A stretch of DNA of 64,000 nucleotides. Source: Shewanella xiamenensis. GTDB taxonomy: Bacteria; Pseudomonadota; Gammaproteobacteria; Enterobacterales; Shewanellaceae. Below the pieces are notes generated by a model, which saw only the letters and a list, made by a program, of their open reading frames with translations, did not search any database and was not told the origin of the DNA. Of this stretch, positions 49,759 to 58,818 are shown in pieces. Made by a program: the position numbers and the translations under genes. Each line of letters begins with the position of its first letter. Position 1 is the stretch's first letter. The stretch spans positions 1 to 64,000 of the forward strand of contig NZ_BMOP01000015.1 in NCBI RefSeq assembly GCF_014647135.1. The letters run 5' to 3'.

Positions 49759-50454
49759 ATGAATCCAAGACAGCGTGAACCCAGTTTTTACGATTTACAT
49801 CGCCTAATCACTTGGTTGATTGTGGGAGCCGCACTGCTCAGTGCGATAGGAGTGATGGTTGCTCTGTATGGACAATACCAAACCATGGGCGTTAGCGCCC
49901 TATTTATCCGCGCCGATTTTTTAGGGGACTATACCCACTCGCCCCTTGCCTATGTGTTTAATTTAGGATTATTGGCCGCAGGGATTTGCATGCTGATCTC
50001 TATGGCTGGGCTGTACTTACTCAAGCTCGATAGCTTTAGCCAATATATTGCACTCACAGGTGTTTGGGTTGGCACTTCGGTGATTTTGATGGGCATTTTT
50101 CCGATTAACTTTTTAACCATGCATAGACTGGTTTCCACTAGCTATCTCTTAAGCACGCTCACCTTGCATGCCTTAGTGATTATTGCCGGAGTCGTTCCTA
50201 AACTTATCTGCCCAAGGCCATTGTTTTACTTGAGTTTATTAAGTTTTATCAGCGCTATTAGCCTGAGTTTACAACTGGATTGGAGCCAACTGGATTTTCC
50301 GCCCTGTGATATAGACAATCATTTCTGTTTGGTTAGTACCAATATGTGGCTGCAAACGAACCTCAATATTATTTGGTGCTTAAGCCTTGCATTTGCGATG
50401 CGTCGTTTATCCAAAATCCTGTATTATCGCGCCCAAGTCCATCACCCGTTTTAA
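49759..50454 (+). CDS. Six-helix membrane protein (DUF998-like)
   Basis: 231 residues with about six membrane helices and a HR motif (MHRLVST) between helices 3 and 4, resembling the DUF998 group of uncharacterised membrane proteins. The assignment is tentative. The next gene starts 11 nt downstream, so the two are co-transcribed. Function unknown. Confidence 0.65.
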   Translation: MNPRQREPSFYDLHRLITWLIVGAALLSAIGVMVALYGQYQTMGVSALFIRADFLGDYTHSPLAYVFNLGLLAAGICMLISMAGLYLLKLDSFSQYIALTGVWVGTSVILMGIFPINFLTMHRLVSTSYLLSTLTLHALVIIAGVVPKLICPRPLFYLSLLSFISAISLSLQLDWSQLDFPPCDIDNHFCLVSTNMWLQTNLNIIWCLSLAFAMRRLSKILYYRAQVHHPF

Positions 50455-50465
50455 CTTAATCATTT

Positions 50466-51230
50466 ATGCGTCTAGCTAAATACCTTGCCCAATGTGGCAT
50501 CAGTTCACGCCGAGAGGCCTGCCGCTTAATCGAGGCTGGACGCATTACGCGAAATGGTAAGATTGCCACACATCACGACCCAGTCCAGCTCGATGCAGAT
50601 GGTCAATGCCTTGATAGTATTTGCTTGGATGCAAAACCTGTATTAGGCAGCGAAACTCCTACCTATTGGCTATTCAATAAGGCCGTAGGTACAGATTGCC
50701 GTTTACTCAAAGACGATAAATCCAGCTTGATCCACTTACTGCCGCCAACACCAAGACTCTACCCCGTCGGCAGATTAGATAAGGATTCCCGCGGATTATT
50801 GCTGCTCACTAACGATGGCGAACTCACCCACAAACTGATGCACCCCAGTTTTGCCCACAGTAAAACCTACCATGTGCAGCTAGAGAGGGCCTTCACCGAT
50901 GAGTTTATTAAGCTAATGGCCAGCGGCGTAAAGTACAAAGAGGTAGATACTCTCCCCTGTAAAGTTCGTAGGCTTAGTGAAGATAAATTTGAAATAGTGC
51001 TGATCCAAGGCTTAAATCGGCAAATTCGGCGGATGTCCAGCGCCTTAGGTTATAAGGTTATCGATTTACAGCGAGTGGCCTTAATGACACTCAGCCTTGA
51101 AACAGTAAGCGAAGATAATTGTACAGAAAGCAAAGCAGCAACAAACACACTAAACAGTCTACCAGAGGGAGAAATGCGACCGCTAACACCCACTGAAATT
51201 ACAACGCTAAAAGCCGCACTAGCGATATAG
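50466..51230 (+). CDS. RsuA/RluB/E/F-family rRNA pseudouridine synthase (RluF-like)
   Basis: 254 residues: an N-terminal S4 RNA-binding domain (MRLAKYLAQCGISSRREACRLI) and the pseudouridine synthase domain with catalytic Asp in PVGRLDKDSRGLLLLTNDGEL and GLNRQIRRMSSALGYKV. The S4 start and GLNRQIRRM resemble E. coli RluF (23S U2604). C-terminal 25 residues are low-complexity. Confidence 0.88.
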   Translation: MRLAKYLAQCGISSRREACRLIEAGRITRNGKIATHHDPVQLDADGQCLDSICLDAKPVLGSETPTYWLFNKAVGTDCRLLKDDKSSLIHLLPPTPRLYPVGRLDKDSRGLLLLTNDGELTHKLMHPSFAHSKTYHVQLERAFTDEFIKLMASGVKYKEVDTLPCKVRRLSEDKFEIVLIQGLNRQIRRMSSALGYKVIDLQRVALMTLSLETVSEDNCTESKAATNTLNSLPEGEMRPLTPTEITTLKAALAI

Positions 51231-51322
51231 TCAGATGAAGTGTGGTAACGAATCTCAGACCAATGTGACGTTACGCCCCATAAACCATTTATTCAGCTAA
51301 AAGATTTTACACTGTGCAGCGC

Positions 51323-51567
51323 TAACGAGGTAACCTGAGCTCGGGATAAGTAGAGCCGCTGAATAGGCATCTTTTCGGGCCTCTGTGCGTTGCTCTGTCT
51401 AACCATAGCTCGCGATGCCGTACGACTGAGCGCCTTGATATACGCAAAAATCTGCGCACTCAGTCAGAAAGAAAAGATTTTTCCTTTCAAAAAAATCATT
51501 TATAGCATTGATTTAGTTTGTTAAATTTAGATTTTTTCGACACTCGTTACCCCGAGTTCAGGTAAGG
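51323..51567. repeat. Inverted-repeat element of about 245 bp (MITE-like)
   Basis: The left arm (TAACCTGAGCTCGGGATAA, 51331-51349) and right arm (complement TTACCTGAACTCGGGGTAA, about 51547-51565) match at 16 of 19 positions. Inside is a second inverted pair, GACTGAG at about 51426-51432 with CTCAGTC at about 51459-51465. No ORF. It fills most of the gene-free 51231-51576 gap. The ends differ from the element at 1313-1414. Confidence 0.5.
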
Positions 51568-51576
51568 TAAATTATT

Positions 51577-51873
51577 ATGCTTTCAACATGTGAGTGGTTT
51601 ATTGTGAATTTGGGTGATGCGCTTATTTCACAATCAACATTAAGCGCACATCAATATCACCTAACCAAAGTTTATCAACAAGCTGGTAGCCCTGAGAATC
51701 TGCTGGCAGTATTTAAATATGAATCCCAAGATCTCCATTGCCACATAAAGCTATTTCTTACTTCGGAATTTCAAGAATTAGCAATGTTAGATGGCGCCGT
51801 AAGATGCGTGAAACCTAATTTTAGCGGTACTAGCTATTTGGCGGGCAATCCGAGTTATATGCTCAAAAAATAG
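51577..51873 (+). CDS. Hypothetical protein
   Basis: 98 residues with no recognised family: a mixed alpha/beta sequence (EWFIVNLGDALISQ…NLLAVFKYESQDLHCHIKLFLTSEF). AGGTAA lies 6 nt before the ATG. It ends 8 nt before the stop of the convergent lysE-type gene with no terminator between. Function unknown. Confidence 0.6.
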   Translation: MLSTCEWFIVNLGDALISQSTLSAHQYHLTKVYQQAGSPENLLAVFKYESQDLHCHIKLFLTSEFQELAMLDGAVRCVKPNFSGTSYLAGNPSYMLKK

Positions 51874-51880
51874 TGAACAA

Positions 51881-52501
51881 CTACACATAGAGGCTATACA
51901 GCACCCGTATTGCCAGCAGAATCAATACCACACCAGAAAGTTTATCAATCAAGCCCGCTTTTTCCCGCAACTTAGGCAATATACTAGAATGGGATAACAC
52001 TAACGCAATTAAGGTGTACCAGAGCCCATCAACTACCAGTGGTGTTAGTACGATAAGTGCTTGACCAGTAAAACTATCTGCAACCATCACAAATTGGCTA
52101 AACAGCGCTAAAAAGAACAGCATAATCTTAGGATTGAACAGGGAAATCGCGATACCATCGCGCGCCGCTGTAAGTGTATCCGTCGCCTCCCCCGCCGTAA
52201 GTTTTGCCTGCATGCCACCGTTTGAGCGTAATGCTTGGAGCCCCATCCATGCCAGATAGAGCGCGCCTAAAATCGCTATCCCATTAAAAACCAAAGGCGC
52301 ATTTTTCAGCATTACCGCAAGACCAAGTAGCGTGACTAGCGCATAGACCCCTATGCCAATCGAGTGCGCCCAAGCACACACAATCCCTTTCCCGCGACCA
52401 CCGCCTAAGGTATGACGCACGACCATCGCCAAACTCGGCCCAGGGGACATAGCGCCCAAGCAACAAATCGCCAATAGTCCCAACCAAGTACTAAAGCTCA
52501 T
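51881..52501 (-). CDS. LysE/RhtB family amino-acid exporter
   Basis: 206 residues with about six helices; the family signature GAMSPGPSLAMVVRHTLGGGRGKG is at residues 16-39. Exports an amino acid or homoserine-type metabolite. ATG 52501 follows AAAGGGG; a longer frame would run back through the terminator of the upstream gene, so it is rejected. Confidence 0.9.
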   Translation of the reverse strand: MSFSTWLGLLAICCLGAMSPGPSLAMVVRHTLGGGRGKGIVCAWAHSIGIGVYALVTLLGLAVMLKNAPLVFNGIAILGALYLAWMGLQALRSNGGMQAKLTAGEATDTLTAARDGIAISLFNPKIMLFFLALFSQFVMVADSFTGQALIVLTPLVVDGLWYTLIALVLSHSSILPKLREKAGLIDKLSGVVLILLAIRVLYSLYV

Positions 52502-52520
52502 TTTCACCCCTTTAAAGCAT

Positions 52521-52543
52521 AAAAAGGCCCTCAAAAGGGCCTT
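52521..52543 (-). terminator. Terminator of the S10 peptidase gene
   Basis: AAGGCCCT-TTTG-AGGGCCTTTTT on the minus strand, about 45-65 nt after the stop. Confidence 0.88.
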
Positions 52544-52587
52544 CACAGGAGTGGCAGTTTAACACTGGCCTAGCAATACGGTCACTC

Positions 52588-54138
52588 TCATTTCACCCCG
52601 TTGGGATGATAAAAAGCGCGAATATCTTGCACCAGTTGCGCAAGCGATGCAGGCTCTACATACATCATATGACCCGCCTTGTAGTAATGCATAGTGACGC
52701 GGCTATTATCAATGCCGTTATCGGCAAAGGTATTTTCAGTCGCAAAGAAGGGCGTTGCGAAATCAAAATATCCGTTACCGACAAAAATACGCAAGTCTTT
52801 ATTCTCGCGCTGCGCCTGTCCTAAATAGGGTGCCACATTCACATAATGCATTTGTTTACCGCTAATATTCCAGTTCCAGCCACGGTTAACATCGGTGGAA
52901 AGCACGTTGAAGGGGCGTGATAATTTAACCCCTAAATCCTCATACAGATATTGATGGATAGCCGCTGTATAAGCACCATCAATACCATATCCTGACGGGT
53001 CGTTATCGGTCGAGTCACCGCCACTGTCGTAATCTTTGCCAGTATAGCGACTGTCTAACCGCCCGATGGTCAAATCCTGATCCCTGAGCAATTCCTTGGT
53101 ATAGCGGCTAGCGCTCACCCGTAAATTTACTCTGTCGAGGTAGGACTCACTCAGGCCCGTAAAACGCGCCAACTGTTTGCGTACAGCTTTATAATCACTT
53201 TGCGCTAAACGGCTGCCCTGTAATAGGGCTAAGGCGTAATCCTTAATAGCGAATTGACGCGCCTGTTCGACAAATGCTTCGAGCCCCAAGGCCTTATCGG
53301 CATCACTGACTTTATTGTGATAAAACGCAGTCGCCGCCATGGTCGGTAAAAAACCAATGTAGGGTTGGTTGTTACCCGGTTGATAGCGAGCGTGACTAAA
53401 GTCGAGAATCGATGAAATCAGCATCACGCCATTGACAGAGATATCGGTCCAGCCGCCTTGAAGTTCATCCACTAATGCCGCGGCTCGCGTCGTACCATAG
53501 CTTTCACCGGCAAGGTATTTGGGCGAATTCCAACGCTTATGTTCAATCAACCAACGGCGGATAAACTCGGCAATGGATTGGGCATCTTCTTTTACGCCCC
53601 AAAAATCGGTGCCTTTCTTCTCACCCAGGGCGCGGCTAAAACCTGTACCCACAGGATCGATAAACACTAAGTCAGATTCATTGAGTAATGAGTAATCGTT
53701 GGATTCAATCCGATAAGGCGCCGCACCATCATCTTTGGCATCAGCAGGCACAATCACACGTTTGGGCCCAAAGAGCCCCATGTGCAGCCAAAGCGAGGCT
53801 GAACCTGGGCCACCGTTAAAAATAAACGTGACCGGACGTTTACTGCTGTCCTGTACATCATCCCTTAAATAAGTAATAGAAAAAATACTGGCCTGAGGCT
53901 CACCCTTATCATCCTCTAAAATGGTCTCACCACTAATGGCTTGATAACTGATCTTCTGATTTTGAATCGTCATTTTATGCTTAGTGGTCACCACCTCTGG
54001 CACTAACTTATCCACTTTGGCTTCGCCTTTTTGAGCAGGCTCGGCATGGCCGACCATGGACACAGTAAATAACAAGGGCAGCAACATACTTGCCCATGTT
54101 AGCCCTGCGGGCGTTGACTTTTTATTTAGCACTCGCAT
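52588..54138 (-). CDS. Exported S10-family serine carboxypeptidase
   Basis: 516 residues. A signal peptide ends at about residue 32 (SMVGHA). Catalytic elements of S10 peptidases are present: the oxyanion GGPGSASLW motif, nucleophile Ser in AGESYGTTRA, Asp in VGNGYFDFATPF, and His in YKAGHMMYVEP. Probably releases C-terminal residues from peptides in the periplasm or outside the cell. ATG 54138 follows AAGGA. Confidence 0.93.
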   Translation of the reverse strand: MRVLNKKSTPAGLTWASMLLPLLFTVSMVGHAEPAQKGEAKVDKLVPEVVTTKHKMTIQNQKISYQAISGETILEDDKGEPQASIFSITYLRDDVQDSSKRPVTFIFNGGPGSASLWLHMGLFGPKRVIVPADAKDDGAAPYRIESNDYSLLNESDLVFIDPVGTGFSRALGEKKGTDFWGVKEDAQSIAEFIRRWLIEHKRWNSPKYLAGESYGTTRAAALVDELQGGWTDISVNGVMLISSILDFSHARYQPGNNQPYIGFLPTMAATAFYHNKVSDADKALGLEAFVEQARQFAIKDYALALLQGSRLAQSDYKAVRKQLARFTGLSESYLDRVNLRVSASRYTKELLRDQDLTIGRLDSRYTGKDYDSGGDSTDNDPSGYGIDGAYTAAIHQYLYEDLGVKLSRPFNVLSTDVNRGWNWNISGKQMHYVNVAPYLGQAQRENKDLRIFVGNGYFDFATPFFATENTFADNGIDNSRVTMHYYKAGHMMYVEPASLAQLVQDIRAFYHPNGVK

Positions 54139-54341
54139 CAATTATCCTTCCCTTCTGTAGTCATTATTTTGTGGTCTTTTTATTAGTGCACCAGCTTACA
54201 AAGACTGTGCTCTCGGCGCAAAAGCACAATTGCAACTGAATGCGTCAAAGGTTTAATCGGCTTTTAAAACATAAATTCACGCAGATTTAAGCTGTTAGCC
54301 GCTAAGATAGAATGGATTATCGGAAACTTATGTAGGCATCT

Positions 54342-54887
54342 ATGGGCACTATCACTCTCATCAGTCTGGTCATTCTCGCATTACTTGTGGGCGCGATTGG
54401 TCTGTTAATCTGGCAACGTAGCAAAGGTAAGCGCATTCCACTGGCGGTGATTTTTGTGTTGGGATTTTTCGCCGTTGGCCTAGGCGGAATTATCGGTTTT
54501 GTGCATAAAGGCGAAGATTATCAAGCCTATCAAAAGCTACAGTGGCGCACGCTGGCCCCCGAAAAAATCGCCCCACTGGTCGCCCAAGGCTACACAGTGT
54601 TTGTGGATATCACCTCAGACTGGTGCAGCATTTGCCAAACCAATAAGGCTGAAGTCACCCATAGGGAGCAAGTGGTGAATGCACTGATGGCCGACAAGAT
54701 TATTTTGATGCAGGGAAATTGGAGCGAAGCCGATTCCACCATCGCGAACTACATGCAACATGAAGGAGTACCGGGTACACCTTACAATAAGGTCTATGGT
54801 CCAAGGGCGCCTAACGGCATAGTACTACCGTCAAAACTCACCATCGATGCCGTGCTTAATGGCTTAGCTCAGGCTAAAGCCTTGTAA
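54342..54887 (+). CDS. Membrane-anchored thioredoxin-like protein
   Basis: 181 residues: two N-terminal membrane helices (about 3-24 and 32-52) followed by a thioredoxin-fold domain with the CxxC active site WCSICQTNK and a cis-Pro region GVPGTPYNKV. It resembles the periplasmic gamma domain of DsbD/ScsB without the electron-transferring membrane part. Likely a periplasmic thiol reductase whose partner is unknown. Confidence 0.85.
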   Translation: MGTITLISLVILALLVGAIGLLIWQRSKGKRIPLAVIFVLGFFAVGLGGIIGFVHKGEDYQAYQKLQWRTLAPEKIAPLVAQGYTVFVDITSDWCSICQTNKAEVTHREQVVNALMADKIILMQGNWSEADSTIANYMQHEGVPGTPYNKVYGPRAPNGIVLPSKLTIDAVLNGLAQAKAL

Positions 54888-54939
54888 TCTATTTTGCTTA
54901 TTTGGCTTAATCTTCAAAAATGGAGTATTAGAGCGCAAT

Positions 54940-54966
54940 AAAAAAGGCTGCATCGCAGCCTTTTTG
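54940..54966 (+). terminator. Terminator after the thioredoxin-like gene
   Basis: AAAAAGGCTGC-ATC-GCAGCCTTTTT hairpin. The remaining gap to 55320 is AT-rich with nothing else identified. Confidence 0.92.
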
Positions 54967-55320
54967 CACACTTCAAATCAGTAGAAAGCAATTTTCCGGA
55001 AAGGTGGGCAGAAAATCACTCCGTACTCTCAACAGCCGTCTAACCCCAAAACACTATAAAAATAGTTTTATAACTAGCGAGTTACTTAAATAAATATCTT
55101 AGCGAAGTAATGCATATTCCCATATAAGGGTAAGCGCACTGGTCTATTTCAACCTTGCCAATAATATTTATGAAACATTTTTATAACAATTCAGCAATTT
55201 AAGCCAGCACTAAATAAAACTTTCTATTGATTAAAATATAAGCTTTTTATTATCAACAAGTTAATGGTCAGACCTCTAAGCTAGCCTCAAAACCATTCTA
55301 TTCAAACATGACAAAGCAAC

Positions 55321-55336
55321 TCGCGATATATCGCGA
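55321..55336 (+). promoter_or_regulatory. Operator of the sigma-54 activator (autoregulation site)
   Basis: TCGCGATATATCGCGA is a perfect 16 bp palindrome about 55-70 bp before the activator start. The same core GATATATC with CGC flanks recurs twice upstream of the ccoG-like gene. Confidence 0.75.
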
Positions 55337-55390
55337 CACGACTCAAGGGGTTATACTCTAGGCACTCATTCGTATTAAGGAATCAATGGA

Positions 55391-56857
55391 ATGACATCAA
55401 CACAGCCCGCCGCAATGCCCTTGGATAAACATTTTCTGCCAGAGAATCAGTTACTGCTCAATGCCGTGGGTGAAGGCATTTATGGGTTTGATTTAAATGG
55501 TAATGCTGTCTTTATCAATCCCGCCGCCGAGCGCATGACGGGCTGGAAGAATGAAGAATTACTCGGCAAAAATATCCATAATTGCCATCATCATAGCCAT
55601 GCGGATGGCAGTCATTATCCCCAGGAAGATTGCCCCATCTACAACACCTTAAAGGATGGGATTGCAAGGGAAATTACCCACGATGTGTTTTGGCGTAAGG
55701 ATGGCAGCAGCTTTCCCGTGTATTACAGCTCTACGCCCGTCTATCGGGACAACAAACTTATCGGTGTAGTCGCGATATTTCGTGACATCAGTATTCAAAA
55801 ACAAACCGAGCAGTCGCTACGCCAAGCTTTAGCACAGGTTCAAGCTCTGTCGGAGCAACTAGCCAGCGAGAATCATTATCTCCAAGCCGAGTTAGCCGAT
55901 AAGACTGGCGATGTGGATATTTCGGGCAGTAGCGCGGTGATCCGCCATATGATCCAGCAACTGCATATGGTGGCCAATACCGACAGTACCGTATTGATTT
56001 GTGGCGAGAATGGCACAGGCAAAGAGCTGGTTGCCCGCAACTTACATCAACTGAGTCGCCGCAAAGATAAGCCCATGATCAGCGTTAACTGCGCGGCATT
56101 TTCAGCCTCACTGTTAGAGAGTGAGTTGTTTGGCCATGAGAAAGGCGCCTTTACGGGTGCGACTCAACAGCGCAAGGGCCGCTTCGAACTCGCCCATCAA
56201 GGTACACTGTTTCTCGATGAGGTGGCCGAATTAAGTTTGGAGGCGCAATCTAAGTTACTGCGAGTGATCCAAGAGCAATCCTTTGAGCGACTCGGCGGCA
56301 GCGAAACCATCAAGGTCGATATTCGCTTAGTCGCCGCCAGTCATCATGATTTACTCAAACGCGTTGAACAGGGCTTATTTCGAATGGATCTCTATTACCG
56401 CTTGAATGTCTTCCCAATCCAAGTGCCACCGCTCAGGGCGAGACTGGAGGATATGCCCGAGCTTGTCAGCCATATACTGCACTCCCTTAACCGTAAGCTG
56501 GGTAAAAAAATCCGAGGGGTAAGTCAAAAAGGCCTAAAAAAATTAATGGCCTACAGCTGGCCTGGTAATGTACGCGAATTGCAGAATATCCTTGAGCGTG
56601 AGGCTATATTATCTCAAACGGATATTTTACATATCCATGCCATGCCCACGAATCACCTACAGACTCAAACCGCGGCTTCACCATTACAAACCTTGGCCGA
56701 GGCAGAAGCACAGCATATTGAGCAAACATTAAAACTGCTGAACTGGCGTATTTCGGGCGCAAACGGCGCAGCCAGTGTACTCGGCGTCCCGCCAAGTACC
56801 CTCAGATCGCGAATGAAGAAGCTCGGGATTACACGTCAAATCACTAATGATGAATAG
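55391..56857 (+). CDS. Sigma-54-dependent transcriptional activator with PAS sensor
   Basis: 488 residues: a PAS domain (about 15-140) with an unusual His/Cys cluster [21 protein letters not shown], a short coiled coil, the AAA+ domain (Walker [15 protein letters not shown] loop for sigma-54 contact, Walker [12 protein letters not shown]), and a C-terminal Fis-type HTH ([21 protein letters not shown]). With no receiver domain it senses a ligand, redox state or metal directly. The palindromes in its own promoter and before ccoG identify its probable binding sites. ATG follows AAGGA. Confidence 0.93.
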   Translation: MTSTQPAAMPLDKHFLPENQLLLNAVGEGIYGFDLNGNAVFINPAAERMTGWKNEELLGKNIHNCHHHSHADGSHYPQEDCPIYNTLKDGIAREITHDVFWRKDGSSFPVYYSSTPVYRDNKLIGVVAIFRDISIQKQTEQSLRQALAQVQALSEQLASENHYLQAELADKTGDVDISGSSAVIRHMIQQLHMVANTDSTVLICGENGTGKELVARNLHQLSRRKDKPMISVNCAAFSASLLESELFGHEKGAFTGATQQRKGRFELAHQGTLFLDEVAELSLEAQSKLLRVIQEQSFERLGGSETIKVDIRLVAASHHDLLKRVEQGLFRMDLYYRLNVFPIQVPPLRARLEDMPELVSHILHSLNRKLGKKIRGVSQKGLKKLMAYSWPGNVRELQNILEREAILSQTDILHIHAMPTNHLQTQTAASPLQTLAEAEAQHIEQTLKLLNWRISGANGAASVLGVPPSTLRSRMKKLGITRQITNDE

Positions 56858-56865
56858 TCTCAAAA

Positions 56866-56899
56866 ACGCGATATATCGCCAATTGACGATATATCGCGA
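56866..56899 (+). promoter_or_regulatory. Paired enhancer sites upstream of ccoG
   Basis: ACGCGATATATCGCCA (56866-56881) and TGACGATATATCGCGA (56884-56899) have centres 18 bp apart, at about -114 and -96 relative to the sigma-54 start, the usual position for enhancer-binding proteins. Confidence 0.78.
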
Positions 56900-56960
56900 C
56901 ACACATAAAAACCAATCTAATTTAAATCAATAAATATCATATAGTTAAATGCAAATTATT

Positions 56961-56977
56961 TTGGCCTAACGCTTGCT
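56961..56977 (+). promoter_or_regulatory. Sigma-54 promoter of the ccoG-like gene
   Basis: TTGGCCTAACGCTTGCT has the invariant GG (56963-56964) and GC (56975-56976) separated by exactly 10 bp, and TTGCT as in the -12 consensus. Expected start near 56988. Confidence 0.85.
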
Positions 56978-57016
56978 ATAGGGAGCCGAATCTTATTTAA
57001 GCCGTTAGGACAGCAT

Positions 57017-58450
57017 ATGCCCAAGAGTGACACCCAACACAGAGAGAACGCCAAACGTCCCTCTGCCGAGCAATTTATCCCGGTAAAAAATATCCAGGCG
57101 GAAGATAAGCCTGCACACAAAAGCAGTGGCCAGATTCATTTCCGAGAGCAGAAAGGCTATTTTCAGCGTCTCAGAACCACAATGAATAGCCTGTTAGTAC
57201 TGCTGTTTTTTGCACTGCCGTTTATTTCATTTGATGGTCGGCAAGCGATACTGCTGGATGTGAGTCAGCAACAATTCTTCTTTTTTGGCCTCACGTTCTG
57301 GCCACAGGATTTCACCTTACTCGCTTGGGTGTTTATTGCCGCGGCTTTTGGCCTCTTTTTTATAACCGTGTTTTGGGGACGGGTCTGGTGCGGCTATCTT
57401 TGCCCACAAACCGCGTGGACCTTTATGTTTGTCTGGCTCGAAAGCCAAATTGAGGGTAACAGCAATAAACGTAAGTTGCTCGATAAGGCGCCATGGTCTG
57501 CGAGTAAACTCAGTAAAAGAACGCTCAAACACAGCCTGTGGGGATTAGCCGCCTTGATTACTGGCTGTGGATTTATCAGTTACTTCATCCCAGCCCGTGA
57601 ACTCTACTTGGATATTTTTACCGGCAACGCCGGCTTTTGGACAACCTGCTGGGTATGGTTTTTCGCGATTTGCACTTACTTAAACGCTGGCTGGATGCGC
57701 GAACAAATGTGCTTACACTGCTGTCCCTATGCGCGTTTTCAGGCCGTGATGTTCGATGCCAACACCAAAACCGTGACCTATGATGCCACACGCGGCGAAG
57801 CACGCGGCCCCCGTAAACGCAAGCAACAAACCGAACTCGGTGATTGTGTTGACTGTAACTTATGTGTTGAGGTCTGCCCGACGGGGATTGATATTCGCCA
57901 AGGCCTTCAATACGAGTGCATTAACTGCGGCGCCTGTGTCGATGCCTGTAATGAAACCATGCAAAAATTCGACTACAAACAAAACCTAATTAGCTATGTC
58001 AGCGAGAATGAATTAAAGGGCATCACCCATTCCAATTTGCGCTCGCCACGCTTTTTAGGTTACGGCGCTGCCGTTGTTATTATGTTGGTTGTAATAGGTT
58101 TAGATCTCTCCAGTCGCAGTGAGATTCAGCTTAACGTCATTCGCGACAGACAGAGTCTGTACCGCGAAACCGCCGATAATAAAGTTGAAAATACCTACCA
58201 GCTGAAGATCCGTAACAAGACTCAACAAACCAAGCAATACCAACTCGCGGTCAACAGCGAAATGCCATTCAGCTTAATTGCCGACCCGGTAATCACCCTC
58301 GCGGCGGGTGAACAAGCAGATTACCCCGTGACAGTATTAGCCGATAAGAATGCTATCCCTGCGGGACGCAAACTTATCGAATTCTCGGTAACCGATGTCA
58401 GCGAACCCAAACAAAGCGTCAGCCAAGAAACCGGCTTCTTTAGCCCTTAA
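57017..58450 (+). CDS. CcoG/FixG-family membrane ferredoxin (cytochrome oxidase accessory protein)
   Basis: 477 residues: five to six membrane helices with the family motif GRVWCGYLCPQTAWT, a double 4Fe-4S ferredoxin module (CVDCNLCVEVCPTGI and CINCGACVDACN at about 275-315) and a C-terminal Ig-like periplasmic domain. CcoG proteins reduce copper during assembly of cbb3-type oxidases. Here the gene is not beside ccoNOPQ and has its own sigma-54 promoter with sites for the adjacent activator, so it may be a stress- or metal-induced copy. Confidence 0.92.
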   Translation: MPKSDTQHRENAKRPSAEQFIPVKNIQAEDKPAHKSSGQIHFREQKGYFQRLRTTMNSLLVLLFFALPFISFDGRQAILLDVSQQQFFFFGLTFWPQDFTLLAWVFIAAAFGLFFITVFWGRVWCGYLCPQTAWTFMFVWLESQIEGNSNKRKLLDKAPWSASKLSKRTLKHSLWGLAALITGCGFISYFIPARELYLDIFTGNAGFWTTCWVWFFAICTYLNAGWMREQMCLHCCPYARFQAVMFDANTKTVTYDATRGEARGPRKRKQQTELGDCVDCNLCVEVCPTGIDIRQGLQYECINCGACVDACNETMQKFDYKQNLISYVSENELKGITHSNLRSPRFLGYGAAVVIMLVVIGLDLSSRSEIQLNVIRDRQSLYRETADNKVENTYQLKIRNKTQQTKQYQLAVNSEMPFSLIADPVITLAAGEQADYPVTVLADKNAIPAGRKLIEFSVTDVSEPKQSVSQETGFFSP

Positions 58451-58486
58451 TTCATAGCCTCAACGCTCCCATTTAGCTGTAGACAA

Positions 58487-58526
58487 CCAATAAGACGCCA
58501 TCGATTGAGCGTCTTATTGGTTTTTA
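58487..58526 (+). terminator. Terminator of the ccoG-like gene
   Basis: CCAATAAGACGC…GCGTCTTATTGG, a perfect 12 bp stem followed by TTTTT. Confidence 0.92.
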
Positions 58527-58758
58527 AAATGGCCACATCCTATTGCGCGCCCTTTTCTTTCCCCCAATTCAGCTACCAATTGCTATAAAAATGCCCCTAA
58601 AACATCAACACGCCCTAATATACCCAAGTTAATAAAGACTTAACTCTACTCCGCCCATATAGAGTAAAAACACTATTTTTAACATAAAGATAGTAGCAAT
58701 CTTTGGATAGAATTATTTGGCGATAAAGATTGACCTTATAGGTTGAATCCTTCTAATC

Positions 58759-58772
58759 TAAACACTCGTTTG
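58759..58772 (+). promoter_or_regulatory. PsrA-like box upstream of fadD
   Basis: TAAACACTCGTTTG fits the PsrA-type pattern AAAC-N4-GTTT, about 50 bp before the fadD start. PsrA is the fatty-acid-responsive repressor in Pseudomonas and Shewanella. The rest of 58527-58758 shows nothing else. Confidence 0.5.
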
Positions 58773-58818
58773 ATTTTAAAATAATAATAACGACTAAACC
58801 GATTTGAGGTAGTTAGGC

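Noticed and set aside
52502..52546. N-terminal extension of the LysE-type gene
   Set aside because: Would be encoded by the terminator hairpin of the preceding S10 peptidase gene; ATG 52501 has AAAGGGG.
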